A DNA stretch of 64,000 nucleotides from Amycolatopsis sp. CA-126428 (GCF_002904335.1 NZ_PPHF01000005.1:1-64000); one strand, 5' to 3'. Numbered from the stretch's first letter, positions 21,958 through 31,856 are shown. Notes: generated by a model from the sequence alone, not told the origin. Made by a program: numbers and translations.

Positions 21958-22091
21958 CGTGTCGTCCCTCCGAGCACGCGTGTCGACCCCGGGATCACGC
22001 GCGTCGACCGTTCCCGCACACGTCGTTCGTGCGCGAAGGGTCGACACGCGTGATTGAGGAGCCGACACGCGTGATTGCCGGGACGACACGG
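21958..22091. repeat. 21-bp-type repeat cluster, convergent orientation
   Basis: Forward units (GTCGTCCCTCCGAGCACGCG, GTCGACCCCGGGATCACGCG, about 21958-22010) are followed by reverse-strand units (GGGTCGACACGCGTGATTGA, CCGACACGCGTGATTGCC, about 22038-22091). They belong to the same family as the arrays near 39.1 and 63.5 kb. Confidence 0.8.
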
Positions 22092-22143
22092 TCAGGGGGT
22101 GCTGGCGCAGTTCGCTTCGGTGCCCGCCGAAGCGACGCGGGCC

Positions 22144-22149
22144 TAGGTT
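22144..22149 (+). promoter_or_regulatory. Candidate -10 box (TAGGTT), leaderless gene
   Basis: TAGGTT ends six bases before ATG 22156; no ribosome site is present. Confidence 0.45.
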
Positions 22150-22155
22150 CGGGGC

Positions 22156-22920
22156 ATGGACGAATTCCGTGCCCTGCACGTCCCCGGATCCCCGCTGCTG
22201 CTGCCGAACGCGTGGGAGTTCGGCGTCGGCGCCTTCCTCGCCGCGCAGGGCTTCCGCGCCCTGGGCACGACCAGCCTCGGCGTCTCGGCGGCGGCGGGGG
22301 AGCCGGATGGGGCGCCGTCGACGCGCGACGCGACCGTCGCCCTCGCCACCCGCCTGGCGCGGCTGGACGTGCTCGTCAGCGTCGACATCGCCGACGGCTT
22401 CAGCGCGGACCCGGCGGCGGTCGCCGATCTCGCGGCCGAGCTGGCCGGTGCGGGCGTCGTCGGCGTCAACCTCGAAGACGGCCGGATCGACGGCTCGCTC
22501 GCCCCGGTCGAGGTCCAGTGCGCCCTGGTCACGGCGGTCAAGGAGCGCGCACCCGGCCTGTTCGTCAACGCCCGGACTGACACGCACTGGGCGGGCGACC
22601 GCTCGCTCGCCGAGGCCGAGCGGCGGGTGCGGGCGTACGCGGCGGCGGGTGCGGACGGCGTCTTCGTGCCCGGCCTCGCCGAGCCGGCCGACGTCGAGCG
22701 CATCGTCGGCGCCGGCCTGCCGCTCAACCTCCTGTTCCTGCCCGGCAAGGTCACCGTGGCCGGGCTGGCGGAGCTGGGCGTCGCGCGGGTCAGCCTCGGT
22801 TCGCTGCCGTACCGGATGGCGCTCGCCGCCGCGGCGGAAACGGCGCTGGCCGTGCGCGACGGCCGTGACCTGCCGCTGAGCCCGCCGTCCTACGCCGACG
22901 TCACCGCGCTGCTGCCGTAA
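22156..22920 (+). CDS. Isocitrate lyase/PEP mutase superfamily enzyme
   Basis: A 254-residue TIM-barrel protein of the isocitrate lyase/phosphoenolpyruvate phosphomutase superfamily. The pattern includes LLLPNAWEFGVGAFLAAQGF, the metal-binding VDIADGFS, and VGVNLEDGRIDG, followed by FVNARTDTHW and DGVFVPGL. The shortened form without the isocitrate-lyase KKCGH loop fits the PEPM-like hydrolases or lyases that cleave C-C or C-P bonds in 2-oxo acids. The substrate is unknown. It lies 43 bases before an aminotransferase gene on the same strand, and the two may be co-transcribed. Confidence 0.85.
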   Translation: MDEFRALHVPGSPLLLPNAWEFGVGAFLAAQGFRALGTTSLGVSAAAGEPDGAPSTRDATVALATRLARLDVLVSVDIADGFSADPAAVADLAAELAGAGVVGVNLEDGRIDGSLAPVEVQCALVTAVKERAPGLFVNARTDTHWAGDRSLAEAERRVRAYAAAGADGVFVPGLAEPADVERIVGAGLPLNLLFLPGKVTVAGLAELGVARVSLGSLPYRMALAAAAETALAVRDGRDLPLSPPSYADVTALLP

Positions 22921-22963
22921 ATTCGGGTGGGCCGCCCCGGCCCGGTCTGCTTGGCTCGGGGGC

Positions 22964-23977
22964 ATGCGTGCCTTCGGAACCGACTTCGCCGCCCCGCCCG
23001 GATACCTGAACACGCCCAGCGTCGGCATCCCGCCCGCGCCGGTGGCCGAAGCCGTGGCCGAATCGGTGGAACGGTGGCGGACCGGCGCGATCCGGCCGGA
23101 CGAGTTCGACGAGTACGTCACGCGGGCGCGGGCCGGGTTCGCCCGGCTGGTCGGCGTCGAGCCCGGGCGCGTCGCGAGCGGCGCCTCGGTCTCGCAGCTC
23201 ATCGCCAACGTCACCGCGGCGCTGCCCGCCGGCACCCGCGTGCTCGCCGCCGAGGGCGACTTCACCAGCGTGACGTTCCCCTTCGCGGCGCACCCCGGTG
23301 TCACGGTGACCGAGGTGCCCTTGGCCGAGCTGCCCGCGCGGGTCGAGGGCCACGACGTCGTCGCGGTGAGCGTCGTCCAGTCCGCCGACGGCCGGATCGT
23401 GGACCTCCCGGCGCTGCGGGCCGCGGCCGAGGCCGCCGGGGCGGCGGTGCTGCTGGATGCGACGCAGGCGGTCGGCTGGCTGCCGCTGGACCTCGCCTGG
23501 GCGGACTGGGTGGCCGGGACGGCCTACAAGTGGCTCGGCTCGCCGCGCGGCAGCGCGTGGCTCGCGGTGCGGCCGGACGCGCAGGAGCGCACCCGCGCGG
23601 TCGCGGCGAACTGGTACGCGGGGGAGGACCCGTGGGCCACGGTCTACGGCCTCCCGCTGCGGCTGGCCGGCGACGCCCGCGCGTTCGACCTCTCGCCCGC
23701 CTGGCTGGCCCAGGTCGGCTCGGCGGTGGCGCTGGAGTACTTCGCCGGCCTCGACCTCGCCCAGGTCCGGGCGCACAACACCGGCCTCGCGGACACGCTG
23801 CTGGAGAAGCTGGGCCGGCCGCCGCGCGGCACCGCGATCGTGTCGCTCGAGGGCGACCCGGCCCGGGTCGCCGAGGCGGGCGTCGTGTCGAGCGTCCGCG
23901 GCGGCCGGGTGCGGGTCGGTTTCCACCTCTACAACACCCTTGACGACGTCGAACGCGTCTTACCCGCATTCGAGTGA
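22964..23977 (+). CDS. Class V aminotransferase (PLP-dependent)
   Basis: A 337-residue PLP enzyme of the class V aminotransferase/cysteine desulfurase fold. The active-site Lys is in GTAYKWLGSPRG, with the preceding VLLDATQAVGWLPLDL supplying the Asp and Gln that hold the cofactor. The N-terminal part (YLNTPSVGIPPAPVAEAV) matches the group that includes isopenicillin-N-epimerase-like and kynureninase-like proteins. No NifS-type catalytic Cys loop is evident, so desulfurase activity is unlikely. ATG 22964. The substrate cannot be assigned. Confidence 0.87.
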   Translation: MRAFGTDFAAPPGYLNTPSVGIPPAPVAEAVAESVERWRTGAIRPDEFDEYVTRARAGFARLVGVEPGRVASGASVSQLIANVTAALPAGTRVLAAEGDFTSVTFPFAAHPGVTVTEVPLAELPARVEGHDVVAVSVVQSADGRIVDLPALRAAAEAAGAAVLLDATQAVGWLPLDLAWADWVAGTAYKWLGSPRGSAWLAVRPDAQERTRAVAANWYAGEDPWATVYGLPLRLAGDARAFDLSPAWLAQVGSAVALEYFAGLDLAQVRAHNTGLADTLLEKLGRPPRGTAIVSLEGDPARVAEAGVVSSVRGGRVRVGFHLYNTLDDVERVLPAFE

Positions 23978-24011
23978 ACCTCGAAAGTGAAGTGAACTAC
24001 CGTATGACCCT

Positions 24012-24689
24012 GTGGTTGGTGCGCATTTCACCCCAGGCCCGTCCGACACCACGGCCCCGCTGGGCGCGGTACCCCCGCAGCCCCGCCCGCCCGTGCCGGG
24101 GCCGCCGGCTCGTGACACCCGGTCCCTGCTGCTCAGGGGGGCCGGGCTGGTCGCGATCGCCGTCGTCTCCGGGCTGCTGTGGTTCCTGATCCGGCACGAC
24201 TCGACGCCGGACGGGCCGGTCGCGCAGCCGCCGGCGCAGAACACCGGGAAGTTCAAGTTCACCCTGGTCGCGGGGCCGGCGAAGACGACGGACTGCGTCG
24301 AGAAGTCCTACGGCAAGACGAAGGCCTTCTTCCAGGACACGCCGTGCCAGTCGCTGGTGCGCGCGCTGTACACGACGGAGTCGGGCGGCGCGAAGGCGCT
24401 GGTGTCCGTGGCGCTGGTCGGCATGCCGGACTCGGCGAAGGCGAAGGCGCTCAAGGCGCTGACCGAGCAGGACGAGACCGGCAACGTCACCGACATGGTG
24501 AAGGACAAGACGTTCGCCGGCACCGGCACGCCGAGCGTGAGCGGCGCGGACGCGGCCTACTCGTCGAAGGTCGAGGGCACGAACACGACGATCGTGCTGG
24601 CCGATTTCTACGCCAAGCACAAGGACAAGGACCTGATCGAGAGCATCGCCGACGACGCCCTCCGCCTGTCGGCCGACCTGCACCCCTGA
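24012..24689 (+). CDS. Membrane-anchored protein of unknown function
   Basis: A 225-residue protein. The Pro-rich cytoplasmic N-terminus (about 1-38) is followed by one membrane helix (about 40-60, LRGAGLVAIAVVSGLLWFLI). The extracellular domain (about 75-225) has two Cys (in TTDCVEK and DTPCQSL) that may form a disulfide. Charged and Thr-rich, with no enzyme motif that I recognise. The start is GTG 24012 with TACCGT (23998-24003) about eight bases upstream, so possibly leaderless. A perfect palindromic terminator-like repeat follows the stop. Confidence 0.7.
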   Translation: MVGAHFTPGPSDTTAPLGAVPPQPRPPVPGPPARDTRSLLLRGAGLVAIAVVSGLLWFLIRHDSTPDGPVAQPPAQNTGKFKFTLVAGPAKTTDCVEKSYGKTKAFFQDTPCQSLVRALYTTESGGAKALVSVALVGMPDSAKAKALKALTEQDETGNVTDMVKDKTFAGTGTPSVSGADAAYSSKVEGTNTTIVLADFYAKHKDKDLIESIADDALRLSADLHP

Positions 24690-24711
24690 CCCGGGCGCCC
24701 TGCCGCGGCCG

Positions 24712-24757
24712 GTCGTGAGTGGTAAGGCGGGTTCTAACCCGCCTTACCACTCACGAC
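24712..24757. repeat. 46-bp perfect palindrome (terminator-like dispersed repeat)
   Basis: Two 22-base arms beginning GTCGTGAGTGGTAAGGCGGG flank a CT loop with no mismatch. It stands between two convergent genes and could end both transcripts, but there is no T-run. A near-identical palindrome follows pnp at 47452-47499, so this is a dispersed element. Confidence 0.85.
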
Positions 24758-24763
24758 GCGGGG

Positions 24764-25699
24764 TCAGCTCGTCTGGCCGGGCATGGCGATCGCCACCGGC
24801 TTCTCGCCCGCCTCGGAGCGCCACGGCGTGCCTCGCCGCGAGGCCGCCACCAGGGCGTGCAGCGCCGTCGTGCGCAGGCCGGCGTCGTCGGTGTGGTCGA
24901 TCACCGCGAGCCACGCGGCCGCGCAGTCCGCTTCGGCCGTCGCCACCACCTGGGACGCCGACTTCGCGTCCGTCACCGGGGTCTTCGGCACGTACGCCGC
25001 CTCCGGGGCCACCGGGGTCGCCCCGGCCGCCGAGAGCGTCGTCTGCAGGTAGTCGCGGCGCAGGGCGTGCTCCGCCGTGCCGCTCTTCTGCGCGTCGCCG
25101 AATTCGCCCGGCAGGAACGCGCTGACCAGCCCGTACACCCACATCGCCGCGTGCTCGGCCGCCAGTGCCACCTGCAGCGGGTCGACCGCCTCCGGGGGCA
25201 CCGCGCCGGCCGGGGCCGTCCCCACCTTCGGGGCGTCCTCGCCCGGCCCCAGCGCGGGGGCGGTGCGCTGCAGCGCCGCGCAGCCCGCCGCCACCGCCGC
25301 GACCAGCCCGGCGCGGTAGCGCGGCAGCCCGCCGACGAGGTCTTCGGCCTGCTTGCGGGCGGCCGCCAGCCGGTCCTTCAGGCCGCCCAGCGCCGCGGGG
25401 GCCGGTGGGGCCGCGGACGGCGACGGCTTGGGCCGGTTCAGCCGGTCCACTTCGGACTTCAACGCGGCCGCGTGGGCCGCGCGCGCATCGGCCAGCTGGC
25501 CGGCGGCGTCGGCGTCGGCGCCCTTGGCCAGCGCCCGCGCGGCGTCGGCGTCCGCCTGGGCGGCGGCCAGCAGCGGCTGCAACGGGTCGGGGCTTTCGTC
25601 GTAGCCGGGCCCGCAGGCGGCGAGGGGAACGGCCAATGCGGCCAGCGCCCCCGCTCGGAGGGCGCCGCGGCGGGTCAGCTCGGTCGGTCTTCCGGTCAC
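24764..25699 (-). CDS. Ferritin-like DUF4439 lipoprotein
   Basis: A 311-residue exported protein. A Tat-like RR signal ([23 protein letters not shown]) with lipobox LAAC places lipidation near residue 29, so it should be a lipoprotein. The central Ala-rich helices and the C-terminal domain (about 170-300, [20 protein letters not shown]) match the DUF4439 ferritin-like helical bundle, which is commonly found next to the rimP-nusA cluster in actinomycetes. Start GTG 25699 was chosen to begin just before the signal peptide. Function unknown. CAGGAT eight bases upstream may be its -10. Confidence 0.85.
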   Translation of the reverse strand: MTGRPTELTRRGALRAGALAALAVPLAACGPGYDESPDPLQPLLAAAQADADAARALAKGADADAAGQLADARAAHAAALKSEVDRLNRPKPSPSAAPPAPAALGGLKDRLAAARKQAEDLVGGLPRYRAGLVAAVAAGCAALQRTAPALGPGEDAPKVGTAPAGAVPPEAVDPLQVALAAEHAAMWVYGLVSAFLPGEFGDAQKSGTAEHALRRDYLQTTLSAAGATPVAPEAAYVPKTPVTDAKSASQVVATAEADCAAAWLAVIDHTDDAGLRTTALHALVAASRRGTPWRSEAGEKPVAIAMPGQTS

Positions 25700-25820
25700 G
25701 CCGCCCCATCCTGCCAGGCCCCGGGGCGGCCCCGCCGCTCGCGCGGGCCGAGCGGGCGACCGGATAAGCTGGTCCACCACCGACCCGCGTACCCCCGGTC
25801 CGAAACAAGGAGAGCCCCAC

Positions 25821-26363
25821 GTGCCAGGAGAACTCGCCAGCCGGCTTCAGCCGATAGTGGCCGAAGCCGTCACCGCCGCGGGTTTCGACCTCGATTCGTT
25901 CGAGGTGCAGCAGGCCGGCCGGCGCCAGCTGGTCAAGGTCGTCGTCGATTCCGACGACGGGGTCGGGCTGGACGAGATCGCCGAGATCAGCCGCACGGTC
26001 TCGGCGACGCTCGACGAGAACGAGCACGTGCTCGCGAGCGCCTACACGCTGGAGGTCACCTCGCCGGGTCTCGACCGGCCGCTGACCCAGCCGCGGCACT
26101 GGCGGCGCGCGAAATTCCGCCTGGTGAAGGTCAGCCCGGCGGAGGGCGCGCCCTTCGTCGGCCGGGTCGGTCACGCGGGCGAGGACGCCGCCCGCGTCCT
26201 GGCCGGCGGCAAGCTCCGCGACGTCCGCTACGCCGACGTGGCGAAGGCGGTCGTGGAGATCGAGTTCAAGCAGCCGCCCGCCGAGGACCTGAAACTGCTC
26301 GAAAACGACGCGTCCGGCATGATCGCTGCCGGTCAGGCCGAGACGGAGAAGGGGTCGAAGTGA
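25821..26363 (+). CDS. rimP: Ribosome maturation factor RimP
   Basis: A 180-residue RimP, needed for maturation of the 30S subunit. The N-terminal alpha/beta domain has [21 protein letters not shown] and [22 protein letters not shown], and [17 protein letters not shown] is the family signature. The start is GTG 25821 after AAGGAGAGCC. It opens the rimP-nusA-ylxR-infB cluster; a TAAGCT at 25766 may be the operon -10. Its stop overlaps the nusA start (GTGA). Confidence 0.95.
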   Translation: MPGELASRLQPIVAEAVTAAGFDLDSFEVQQAGRRQLVKVVVDSDDGVGLDEIAEISRTVSATLDENEHVLASAYTLEVTSPGLDRPLTQPRHWRRAKFRLVKVSPAEGAPFVGRVGHAGEDAARVLAGGKLRDVRYADVAKAVVEIEFKQPPAEDLKLLENDASGMIAAGQAETEKGSK

Positions 26364-27406
26364 ACGTCGACATCGCCGCGTTGCGGGCGATCGAACGGGA
26401 CAAGGACATCCCCTTCGAAACGGTGATCGAGGCCATCGAGACGGCCTTGCTCACCGCTTACAAGCACACCGAGGGCCACCAGTCGCACGCCCGCATCGAC
26501 ATCGACCGCAAGACGGGCCTGGTGCGCGTGCTCGCGCACACGCTGACCCACGACGGCGAGGTCGACGAGGAGTGGGACGACACCCCCGAGGGGTTCGGCC
26601 GGATCGCCGCCACCACCGCGCGCCAGGTCATCCTGCAGCGGCTGCGTGACGCCGAGCACGAGAAGACCTTCGGCGAGTTCTCCACCAAGGAGGGCGAGAT
26701 CGTCGCCGGTGTCATCCAGCGCGACGCCCGCGCCAACGCGCGCGGCATGGTCGTGGTCCAGGTGGGTGACACCGAGGGCGTGCTGCCTTCCGGCGAGCAG
26801 GTCGCCGGGGAGTCCTACGAGCACGGCAGCCGGATCAAGGCGTACGTGGTCACCGTGTCGCGCAGCAACCGCGGCCCGCAGATCACGCTCTCGCGCTCGC
26901 ACCCCAACCTGGTGCGCAAGCTGTTCGCGCTGGAGGTGCCCGAGATCGCCGACGGGACGGTCGAGATCGCCGCCGTGGCGCGCGAGCCGGGACACCGCAC
27001 GAAGATCGCGGTCAAGTCCACCGTGGCGGGCGTCAACGCCAAGGGCGCCTGCATCGGCCCGGTCGGCGCGCGCGTGCGCAACGTGATGAGCGAGCTGGCC
27101 GGCGAGAAGATCGACATCATCGACTTCTCCGAAGATCCCGCCCGCTTCGTCGGGAATGCGCTGTCGCCCGCCAAGGTTGTTTCGGTACGAGTCGTGGACG
27201 AGCGGGCGAAGACCGCCCGGGTCGTGGTGCCGGACTTCCAGCTGTCGCTGGCGATCGGCAAGGAGGGCCAGAACGCCCGCCTGGCCGCCCGTTTGACCGG
27301 CTGGCGGATCGACATCCGCAGCGACGCCGCACCGGTGGACGACGAGGGTGATCAAGACCACGCCCGTCCGCCGCGGCCCGCCGCGACAACCGGTTCGGCT
27401 GAGTGA
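26360..27406 (+). CDS. nusA: Transcription termination/antitermination factor NusA
   Basis: A 348-residue NusA, lacking the C-terminal acidic repeats of enterobacterial NusA as is usual in actinomycetes. The N-terminal RNA-polymerase-binding domain (about 1-100), S1 domain (about 105-180, [31 protein letters not shown]) and two KH domains ([25 protein letters not shown] and [23 protein letters not shown]) are in order. GTG 26360 overlaps the rimP stop and the gene's own stop overlaps ylxR (GTGA), so these three are translationally coupled. Confidence 0.96.
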   Translation: MNVDIAALRAIERDKDIPFETVIEAIETALLTAYKHTEGHQSHARIDIDRKTGLVRVLAHTLTHDGEVDEEWDDTPEGFGRIAATTARQVILQRLRDAEHEKTFGEFSTKEGEIVAGVIQRDARANARGMVVVQVGDTEGVLPSGEQVAGESYEHGSRIKAYVVTVSRSNRGPQITLSRSHPNLVRKLFALEVPEIADGTVEIAAVAREPGHRTKIAVKSTVAGVNAKGACIGPVGARVRNVMSELAGEKIDIIDFSEDPARFVGNALSPAKVVSVRVVDERAKTARVVVPDFQLSLAIGKEGQNARLAARLTGWRIDIRSDAAPVDDEGDQDHARPPRPAATTGSAE

Positions 27407-27801
27407 AGGTCGAAGCGCTAGACTCAGGAGTGGTTCGAAGCCCGCGGCGGGTAGCCGAGCACCAGCCCCACCGGATTTCCCCGGTGCGGACTTGTGTCGG
27501 CTGCAAGCGGCGGGCGTTGATCGGTGAGCTGCTGCGCGTGGTCGCGGTGGCCGGGCGGGTGGTCGTCGACGAGCGTCGGCGGCTGCCGGGCCGGGGAGCG
27601 TGGCTGCACCCCGACCCGGACTGCCTGGCCAAGGCCGAACGGCGGCGAGCCTTCCCGAGAGCCTTGCGGGCTCTCGGGGCGCTCGATGCCCGCGAGGTCC
27701 GCGAGCACGTCGGGCGCACCACCCCGCACCACGAGCCCGGGACATCCCCGGGGTCGCGAGGATTCAAGGAAGCAGGTCGACCCGTCATGAGTCAGCCGTG
27801 A
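27403..27801 (+). CDS. ylxR: YlxR-family (DUF448) RNA-binding protein
   Basis: A 132-residue protein whose core (about 25-95) is the YlxR domain: [21 protein letters not shown] and [22 protein letters not shown], with conserved Cys and Arg residues on a basic surface. YlxR is a nucleoid/RNA-binding protein encoded between nusA and infB in many bacteria. GTG 27403 overlaps the nusA stop; GTG 27430 is an alternative start. The last 35 residues are unconserved. Confidence 0.9.
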   Translation: MKVEALDSGVVRSPRRVAEHQPHRISPVRTCVGCKRRALIGELLRVVAVAGRVVVDERRRLPGRGAWLHPDPDCLAKAERRRAFPRALRALGALDAREVREHVGRTTPHHEPGTSPGSRGFKEAGRPVMSQP

Positions 27802-27879
27802 AGCTGAAGCCATGAGCGTCAGACAATAAGGACGAGGTCAGCGGGTTTTCCGCCTGGCCTCCCCTAGATGAGGAGAGTT

Positions 27880-30800
27880 GTGCCAGGCAAGGCCCGCGTA
27901 CACGAGCTCGCGAAAGAGCTCGGCATCACCAGCAAGGACGTGCTCGCGAAGTTGAAGGAACAGGGCGAGTTCGTCAAGTCCGCGTCGTCCACGGTCGAGG
28001 CGCCCGTCGCCCGCCGTCTTCGCGACGCGTATGCGCCCAAGGGCGCCAAGAAGCCCACCCCCGGTCCGTCGGCGCGCCCCGGCCCGCCGGCCGCCAAGCC
28101 CGGTGCGCCCGCCGCCCCGAAGCCCCCCGCGCCTGCCCAGCAGGCTCCGGCGGCCAAGGCGGCTCCGGCCCCGGCCGCGGCTCAGGCCGCACCCCAGCAG
28201 CAGGCGCCCGCGGCGTCGAAGCCGGCTTCCCCGGGGCAGCGCCCCGGCCCCCGGCCCGGCCCGCGTCAGCAGCCCGCCGCGCCCGCACCCCAGGAGCAGG
28301 TACCGGCCGCGAAAGCGGACGCGCCCGCCGCTCCCAAGCAGGACACCCCGGCCACGCCCCCCGCGGGCGGCACCGGTTCGGTCGTCCCGCCGAAGCCGCA
28401 GGGCCCCAAGCCCGGCGGTCCCAAGCCCGGCCCGCGCACCCCGCGCGTCGGCAACAACCCGTTCGGCGTCGGTTCCGGCGCCCCGCCGCGTCCGCAGGGC
28501 CCGCGCCCCGGTGGCGGCCAGGGCGGCGACAACCGGCCCCCGCGTCCCGGCGGTGGCGCCGGCGGTGACCGTCCGGCCCCGCGGCCGGGTGGTGGCGCCG
28601 GTGGCAACCGGCCGAGCCCGGGCAACATGCCCCCGCGGCCGAACCCCGGCATGATGCCGGGCCGCACGCAGCGTCCCGCCGGTCCCGGTGGCGGCGCCCG
28701 CGGTGGTCCCGGTGGCGGTGCCCGTGGCGGTCCCGGTGGCGGCGCTCGTGGCGGTCCCGGTGGCGGCGGCGGCGGTTTCCGCGGTGGTCCCGGTGGCGGT
28801 GGCGGCGGCGGTGGCTTCCGCCCCGGTGGCGGTGGCGGCGGTGGCGGCGGCTTCCGTCCGGGTGGCGGCGGTCCCGGTGGCGGCGGCGGTGCCCCGGCCG
28901 GTGGCGGCGGCTTCCGCGGTGGCGGTGGCGGTCGTGGCGGCCCCGGTGGCCGTGGCGGTACCGCGGGTGCCTTCGGGCGTCCCGGTGGTCCCTCGCGCAA
29001 GGGCCGCAAGTCGAAGCGGCAGAAGCGCCAGGAGTACATGGACAACATGCAGGCGCCCAGCGTCGGCGGCGTCCGCCTGCCCAAGGGCCAGGGCGAGACG
29101 ATCCGGCTGCCGCGCGGTGCCTCGCTGACCGACTTCGCCGAGAAGATCGACGCCAACCCGGCTTCGCTGGTGCAGGTGCTCTTCCACCTCGGCGAGATGG
29201 TCACCGCGACGCAGTCCGTGTCGGACGACATCCTCGAGCTGCTCGGCGGCGAAATGAACTACCACGTTCAGGTCGTCAGCCCCGAGGAGGAGGACCGCGA
29301 ACTGCTGGGGACCTTCGACATCACCTACGGCGACGACGCGGGTGGCGAAGAGGACCTGCAGGTCAGGCCGCCGGTCGTGACCATCATGGGTCACGTCGAC
29401 CACGGTAAGACCCGGCTGCTCGACACGATCCGGAAGACGAAGGTCCGCGAGAGCGAGGCCGGCGGCATCACGCAGCACATCGGTGCGTACCAGATCGAGA
29501 CCGAGCTCGACGGCAACCCGCGCCTGATCACCTTCATCGACACCCCGGGTCACGAGGCGTTCACCGCCATGCGTGCCCGTGGTGCGAACTCGACCGACAT
29601 CGCGGTGATCGTGGTGGCGGCCGACGACGGTGTGATGCCGCAGACGGTCGAGGCGATCAACCACGCGCAGGCCGCCAAGGCCCCGATCGTGGTCGCGATC
29701 AACAAGATCGACAAGGAAGGCGCGAACCCGGACAAGATCCGGCAGCAGCTGACCGAGTACAACCTGGTGGCCGAGGAGTACGGCGGCGACACGATGTTCG
29801 TCGAGATCTCCGCGCGGCAGAACATCAACATCGACGGCCTGCTCGAGGCGATCCTGCTGACCGCCGACGCCGCTCTGGACCTCCGGGCCAACCCGGACAT
29901 GGAGGCCCAGGGTGTCGCGATCGAGGCGCACCTCGACCGCGGCCGCGGCCCGGTGGCCACCGTCCTGGTCCAGCGCGGCACGCTGCGCGTCGGTGACTCG
30001 GTCGTGGCGGGTGACGCCTACGGCCGCGTCCGCCGGATGGTCGACGAGCACAACGTCGACGTCACCGAGGCGCTGCCGTCGCGTCCCGTCCAGGTCATCG
30101 GGTTCACCTCGGTGCCGGGTGCGGGTGACACCTTCCTGGTGGTCGACGAGGACCGCGTCGCCCGGCAGATCGCCGAGCGCCGGTCGGCTCGTACGCGGAA
30201 CGCGCTCAACGCGTCGCGCCGCAAGCGGGTCAGCCTCGAGGACCTCGACTCCGCCTTGAAGGAGACGAACAGCCTCAACCTGATCATCAAGGGTGACAAC
30301 TCGGGTACGGTCGAGGCCCTCGAAGCCTCGCTGCTGCAGCTGGACGTCGGCGACGAGGTCGAGCTGAACGTGGTCCACCGCGGTGTCGGTGGCGTGACCG
30401 AGTCGGACATCGACCTGGCGACCGCGTCCGACGCGATCGTCCTCGGGTTCAACGTCCGCGCCCAGGGCAAGGCGACCGAGCGGGCCACCCGCGAGGGCGT
30501 CGACGTCCGGTACTACACGGTCATCTACCAGGCGATCGACGAGATCGAGCAGGCCCTCAAGGGCATGCTCAAGCCGGAGTACGAAGAGGTCGAGCTGGGC
30601 CGCGCGGAGGTTCGCGAGGTCTTCAAGTCCTCCAAGATCGGCACGATCGCGGGTTGCCTGGTCATGTCCGGCGAGATCCGGCGCAACGCGCGGGCCCGGC
30701 TGCTGCGCGACGGCACTGTCGTCGCGGAGAACCTGCCGGTCAGCTCGCTGCGGCGGTTCAAGGACGACGTGGTCGAGGTCCGCGAGGGCTACGAGTGCGG

Positions 30801-30882
30801 TCTGACGCTCGGTTCGTACGGCGACCTCAAGGTCGGCGACCTGATCGAGACGTACGAGCAGCGCGAGAAGCCGCGAGCGTAG
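27880..30882 (+). CDS. infB: Translation initiation factor IF-2
   Basis: A 1000-residue IF2. Residues 1-50 form the IF2_N helix bundle ([22 protein letters not shown]). Then comes a very long Pro/Ala-rich and Gly/Arg-rich linker (about 55-375), and then a second IF2_N. The G domain (from Gly504) has G1 GHVDHGKT, G3 [16 protein letters not shown] and G4 NKID. Domains II-IV bind fMet-tRNA. GTG 27880 is preferred over ATG 27868 because homologues begin at this point and AGGAG lies just upstream. The Gly stretch at 28684-28960 is built from repeated GGTGGCGGT-like codons. A compound hairpin overlaps the stop. Confidence 0.96.
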   Translation: MPGKARVHELAKELGITSKDVLAKLKEQGEFVKSASSTVEAPVARRLRDAYAPKGAKKPTPGPSARPGPPAAKPGAPAAPKPPAPAQQAPAAKAAPAPAAAQAAPQQQAPAASKPASPGQRPGPRPGPRQQPAAPAPQEQVPAAKADAPAAPKQDTPATPPAGGTGSVVPPKPQGPKPGGPKPGPRTPRVGNNPFGVGSGAPPRPQGPRPGGGQGGDNRPPRPGGGAGGDRPAPRPGGGAGGNRPSPGNMPPRPNPGMMPGRTQRPAGPGGGARGGPGGGARGGPGGGARGGPGGGGGGFRGGPGGGGGGGGFRPGGGGGGGGGFRPGGGGPGGGGGAPAGGGGFRGGGGGRGGPGGRGGTAGAFGRPGGPSRKGRKSKRQKRQEYMDNMQAPSVGGVRLPKGQGETIRLPRGASLTDFAEKIDANPASLVQVLFHLGEMVTATQSVSDDILELLGGEMNYHVQVVSPEEEDRELLGTFDITYGDDAGGEEDLQVRPPVVTIMGHVDHGKTRLLDTIRKTKVRESEAGGITQHIGAYQIETELDGNPRLITFIDTPGHEAFTAMRARGANSTDIAVIVVAADDGVMPQTVEAINHAQAAKAPIVVAINKIDKEGANPDKIRQQLTEYNLVAEEYGGDTMFVEISARQNINIDGLLEAILLTADAALDLRANPDMEAQGVAIEAHLDRGRGPVATVLVQRGTLRVGDSVVAGDAYGRVRRMVDEHNVDVTEALPSRPVQVIGFTSVPGAGDTFLVVDEDRVARQIAERRSARTRNALNASRRKRVSLEDLDSALKETNSLNLIIKGDNSGTVEALEASLLQLDVGDEVELNVVHRGVGGVTESDIDLATASDAIVLGFNVRAQGKATERATREGVDVRYYTVIYQAIDEIEQALKGMLKPEYEEVELGRAEVREVFKSSKIGTIAGCLVMSGEIRRNARARLLRDGTVVAENLPVSSLRRFKDDVVEVREGYECGLTLGSYGDLKVGDLIETYEQREKPRA

Positions 30883-30940
30883 AGGCTCGTTGGGGAGGGG
30901 TGTGCTCGCGGAAATCGCTCGCCCCTCCCCGCCTCTACGG
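30878..30940 (+). terminator. Compound hairpin at the end of infB
   Basis: CGTAGAGG (30879-30886 region) pairs with CCTCTACG (30932-30939). GGGGAGGGG (30892-30900) pairs with CCCCTCCCC (30922-30930), giving a two-part stem that includes the infB stop codon. No T-run follows, so it may attenuate or protect the transcript rather than terminate it. Confidence 0.5.
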
Positions 30941-30946
30941 TGTCCC

Positions 30947-31020
30947 TTGGGGGTCGAACCCCCAAACCCCCGCCAGGGGGCAAGCCCCCTGGGCAAGCCC
31001 CCTGGACCCCCGGGCGGTCC
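30947..31020. repeat. GC-rich hairpin cluster between infB and ylxP
   Basis: TTGGGGGT-CGA-ACCCCCAA (30947-30965) is followed by CCAGGGGG pairing with CCCCCTGG (30973-30992) and a duplicated GCAAGCCCCCTGG. The same kind of sequence, in the other orientation, occurs at about 98-147. It interrupts the otherwise close-packed translation cluster. Confidence 0.6.
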
Positions 31021-31044
31021 CTACTACACCAAACTCACTTGCCT

Positions 31045-31338
31045 ATGTTCGTCGGAGCTCTTGAGCTCGACATCCTGCTCGGCGACGTCCATTCGCTGAA
31101 GCAGAAGCGATCCGTGGTCCGTCCGGTGCTGGCCGAGGTGCGCAAGCGCTTCGCCGTGTCGGTGGCCGAAGCCGGGCACGCCGACCTGCACCGCCGGACC
31201 CTCATCGGGGTGGCCGTGGTCGCCGAAGGTGGCGAGCACGTCCGTGACGTGCTCGACTCGTGTGAGCGGTACGTGGCGAGCCGGCCGGAGTTCGAACTGC
31301 TGTCCGCCCGCCGCCGGCTGCTCGGCCCAGACGATTAG
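31045..31338 (+). CDS. YlxP-like DUF503 protein
   Basis: A 97-residue DUF503 protein beginning MFVGALELDILLGDVHSLKQKRSVVRPVL, the family signature. The small alpha/beta fold is encoded between infB and rbfA in many Gram-positive bacteria, where it is linked to ribosome assembly without a defined activity. ATG 31045 lacks a strong ribosome site. It is 162 bases after infB, with a hairpin cluster between, and 19 bases before rbfA. Confidence 0.9.
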   Translation: MFVGALELDILLGDVHSLKQKRSVVRPVLAEVRKRFAVSVAEAGHADLHRRTLIGVAVVAEGGEHVRDVLDSCERYVASRPEFELLSARRRLLGPDD

Positions 31339-31357
31339 ATCTTCCTAGGAGAACGAC

Positions 31358-31852
31358 ATGGCCGATCCGGCTCGGGCTCGCAAGCTCGCCAAGCGGATCT
31401 CGCAGATCGTGGCGTCCGCGATCGAACACGAGGTCAAGGACACCCGGCTCGACTACGTGACCATCACGGACACCAAGGTCACCGGCGACCTGCACGACGC
31501 CACGGTGTACTACACGGTGCTCGGCGAGAAGCTGGACGTCCCCCCGGACTTCGCCGGTGCCGCCGCCGCGCTCGAATCGGCGCGCGGGATGCTCCGCACG
31601 AAGGTCGGGCAGGGCACCGGGGTCCGTTACACGCCGACGCTGACCTTCGTCGCCGACACGATTCCCGAGGAGTCGAAGCGGATCGAGGATCTCCTCGCGA
31701 AGGCCCGTGAGGCCGACGCGGAGGTCGCGCGGCGCGCGGCCGAAGCCCAGCACGCGGGCGACGCCGACCCGTACAAGGCTCCTCGCGAGGACACCGAAGT
31801 CGCCGAAGATTCCGAAGACGACGAGCTCGCGGAGGAGGAGAGCCGGGGCTGA
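31358..31852 (+). CDS. rbfA: 30S ribosome-binding factor RbfA
   Basis: A 164-residue RbfA. The core KH-like domain (about 1-115) has [45 protein letters not shown] and [23 protein letters not shown]. It acts in late 16S rRNA processing and cold adaptation. A Glu/Asp-rich tail (about 120-164), common in actinomycetes, follows. ATG 31358 has CTAGGAGAACGAC upstream. The esterase gene begins five bases after its stop and is probably in the same transcript. Confidence 0.95.
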   Translation: MADPARARKLAKRISQIVASAIEHEVKDTRLDYVTITDTKVTGDLHDATVYYTVLGEKLDVPPDFAGAAAALESARGMLRTKVGQGTGVRYTPTLTFVADTIPEESKRIEDLLAKAREADAEVARRAAEAQHAGDADPYKAPREDTEVAEDSEDDELAEEESRG

Positions 31853-31856
31853 TCCC

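Noticed and set aside
27838..30996. 1052-residue minus-strand frame opposite infB
   Set aside because: Composition is that of a mirror of infB codons (Arg/Asp/Gly/Thr repeats); infB is certain on the other strand.
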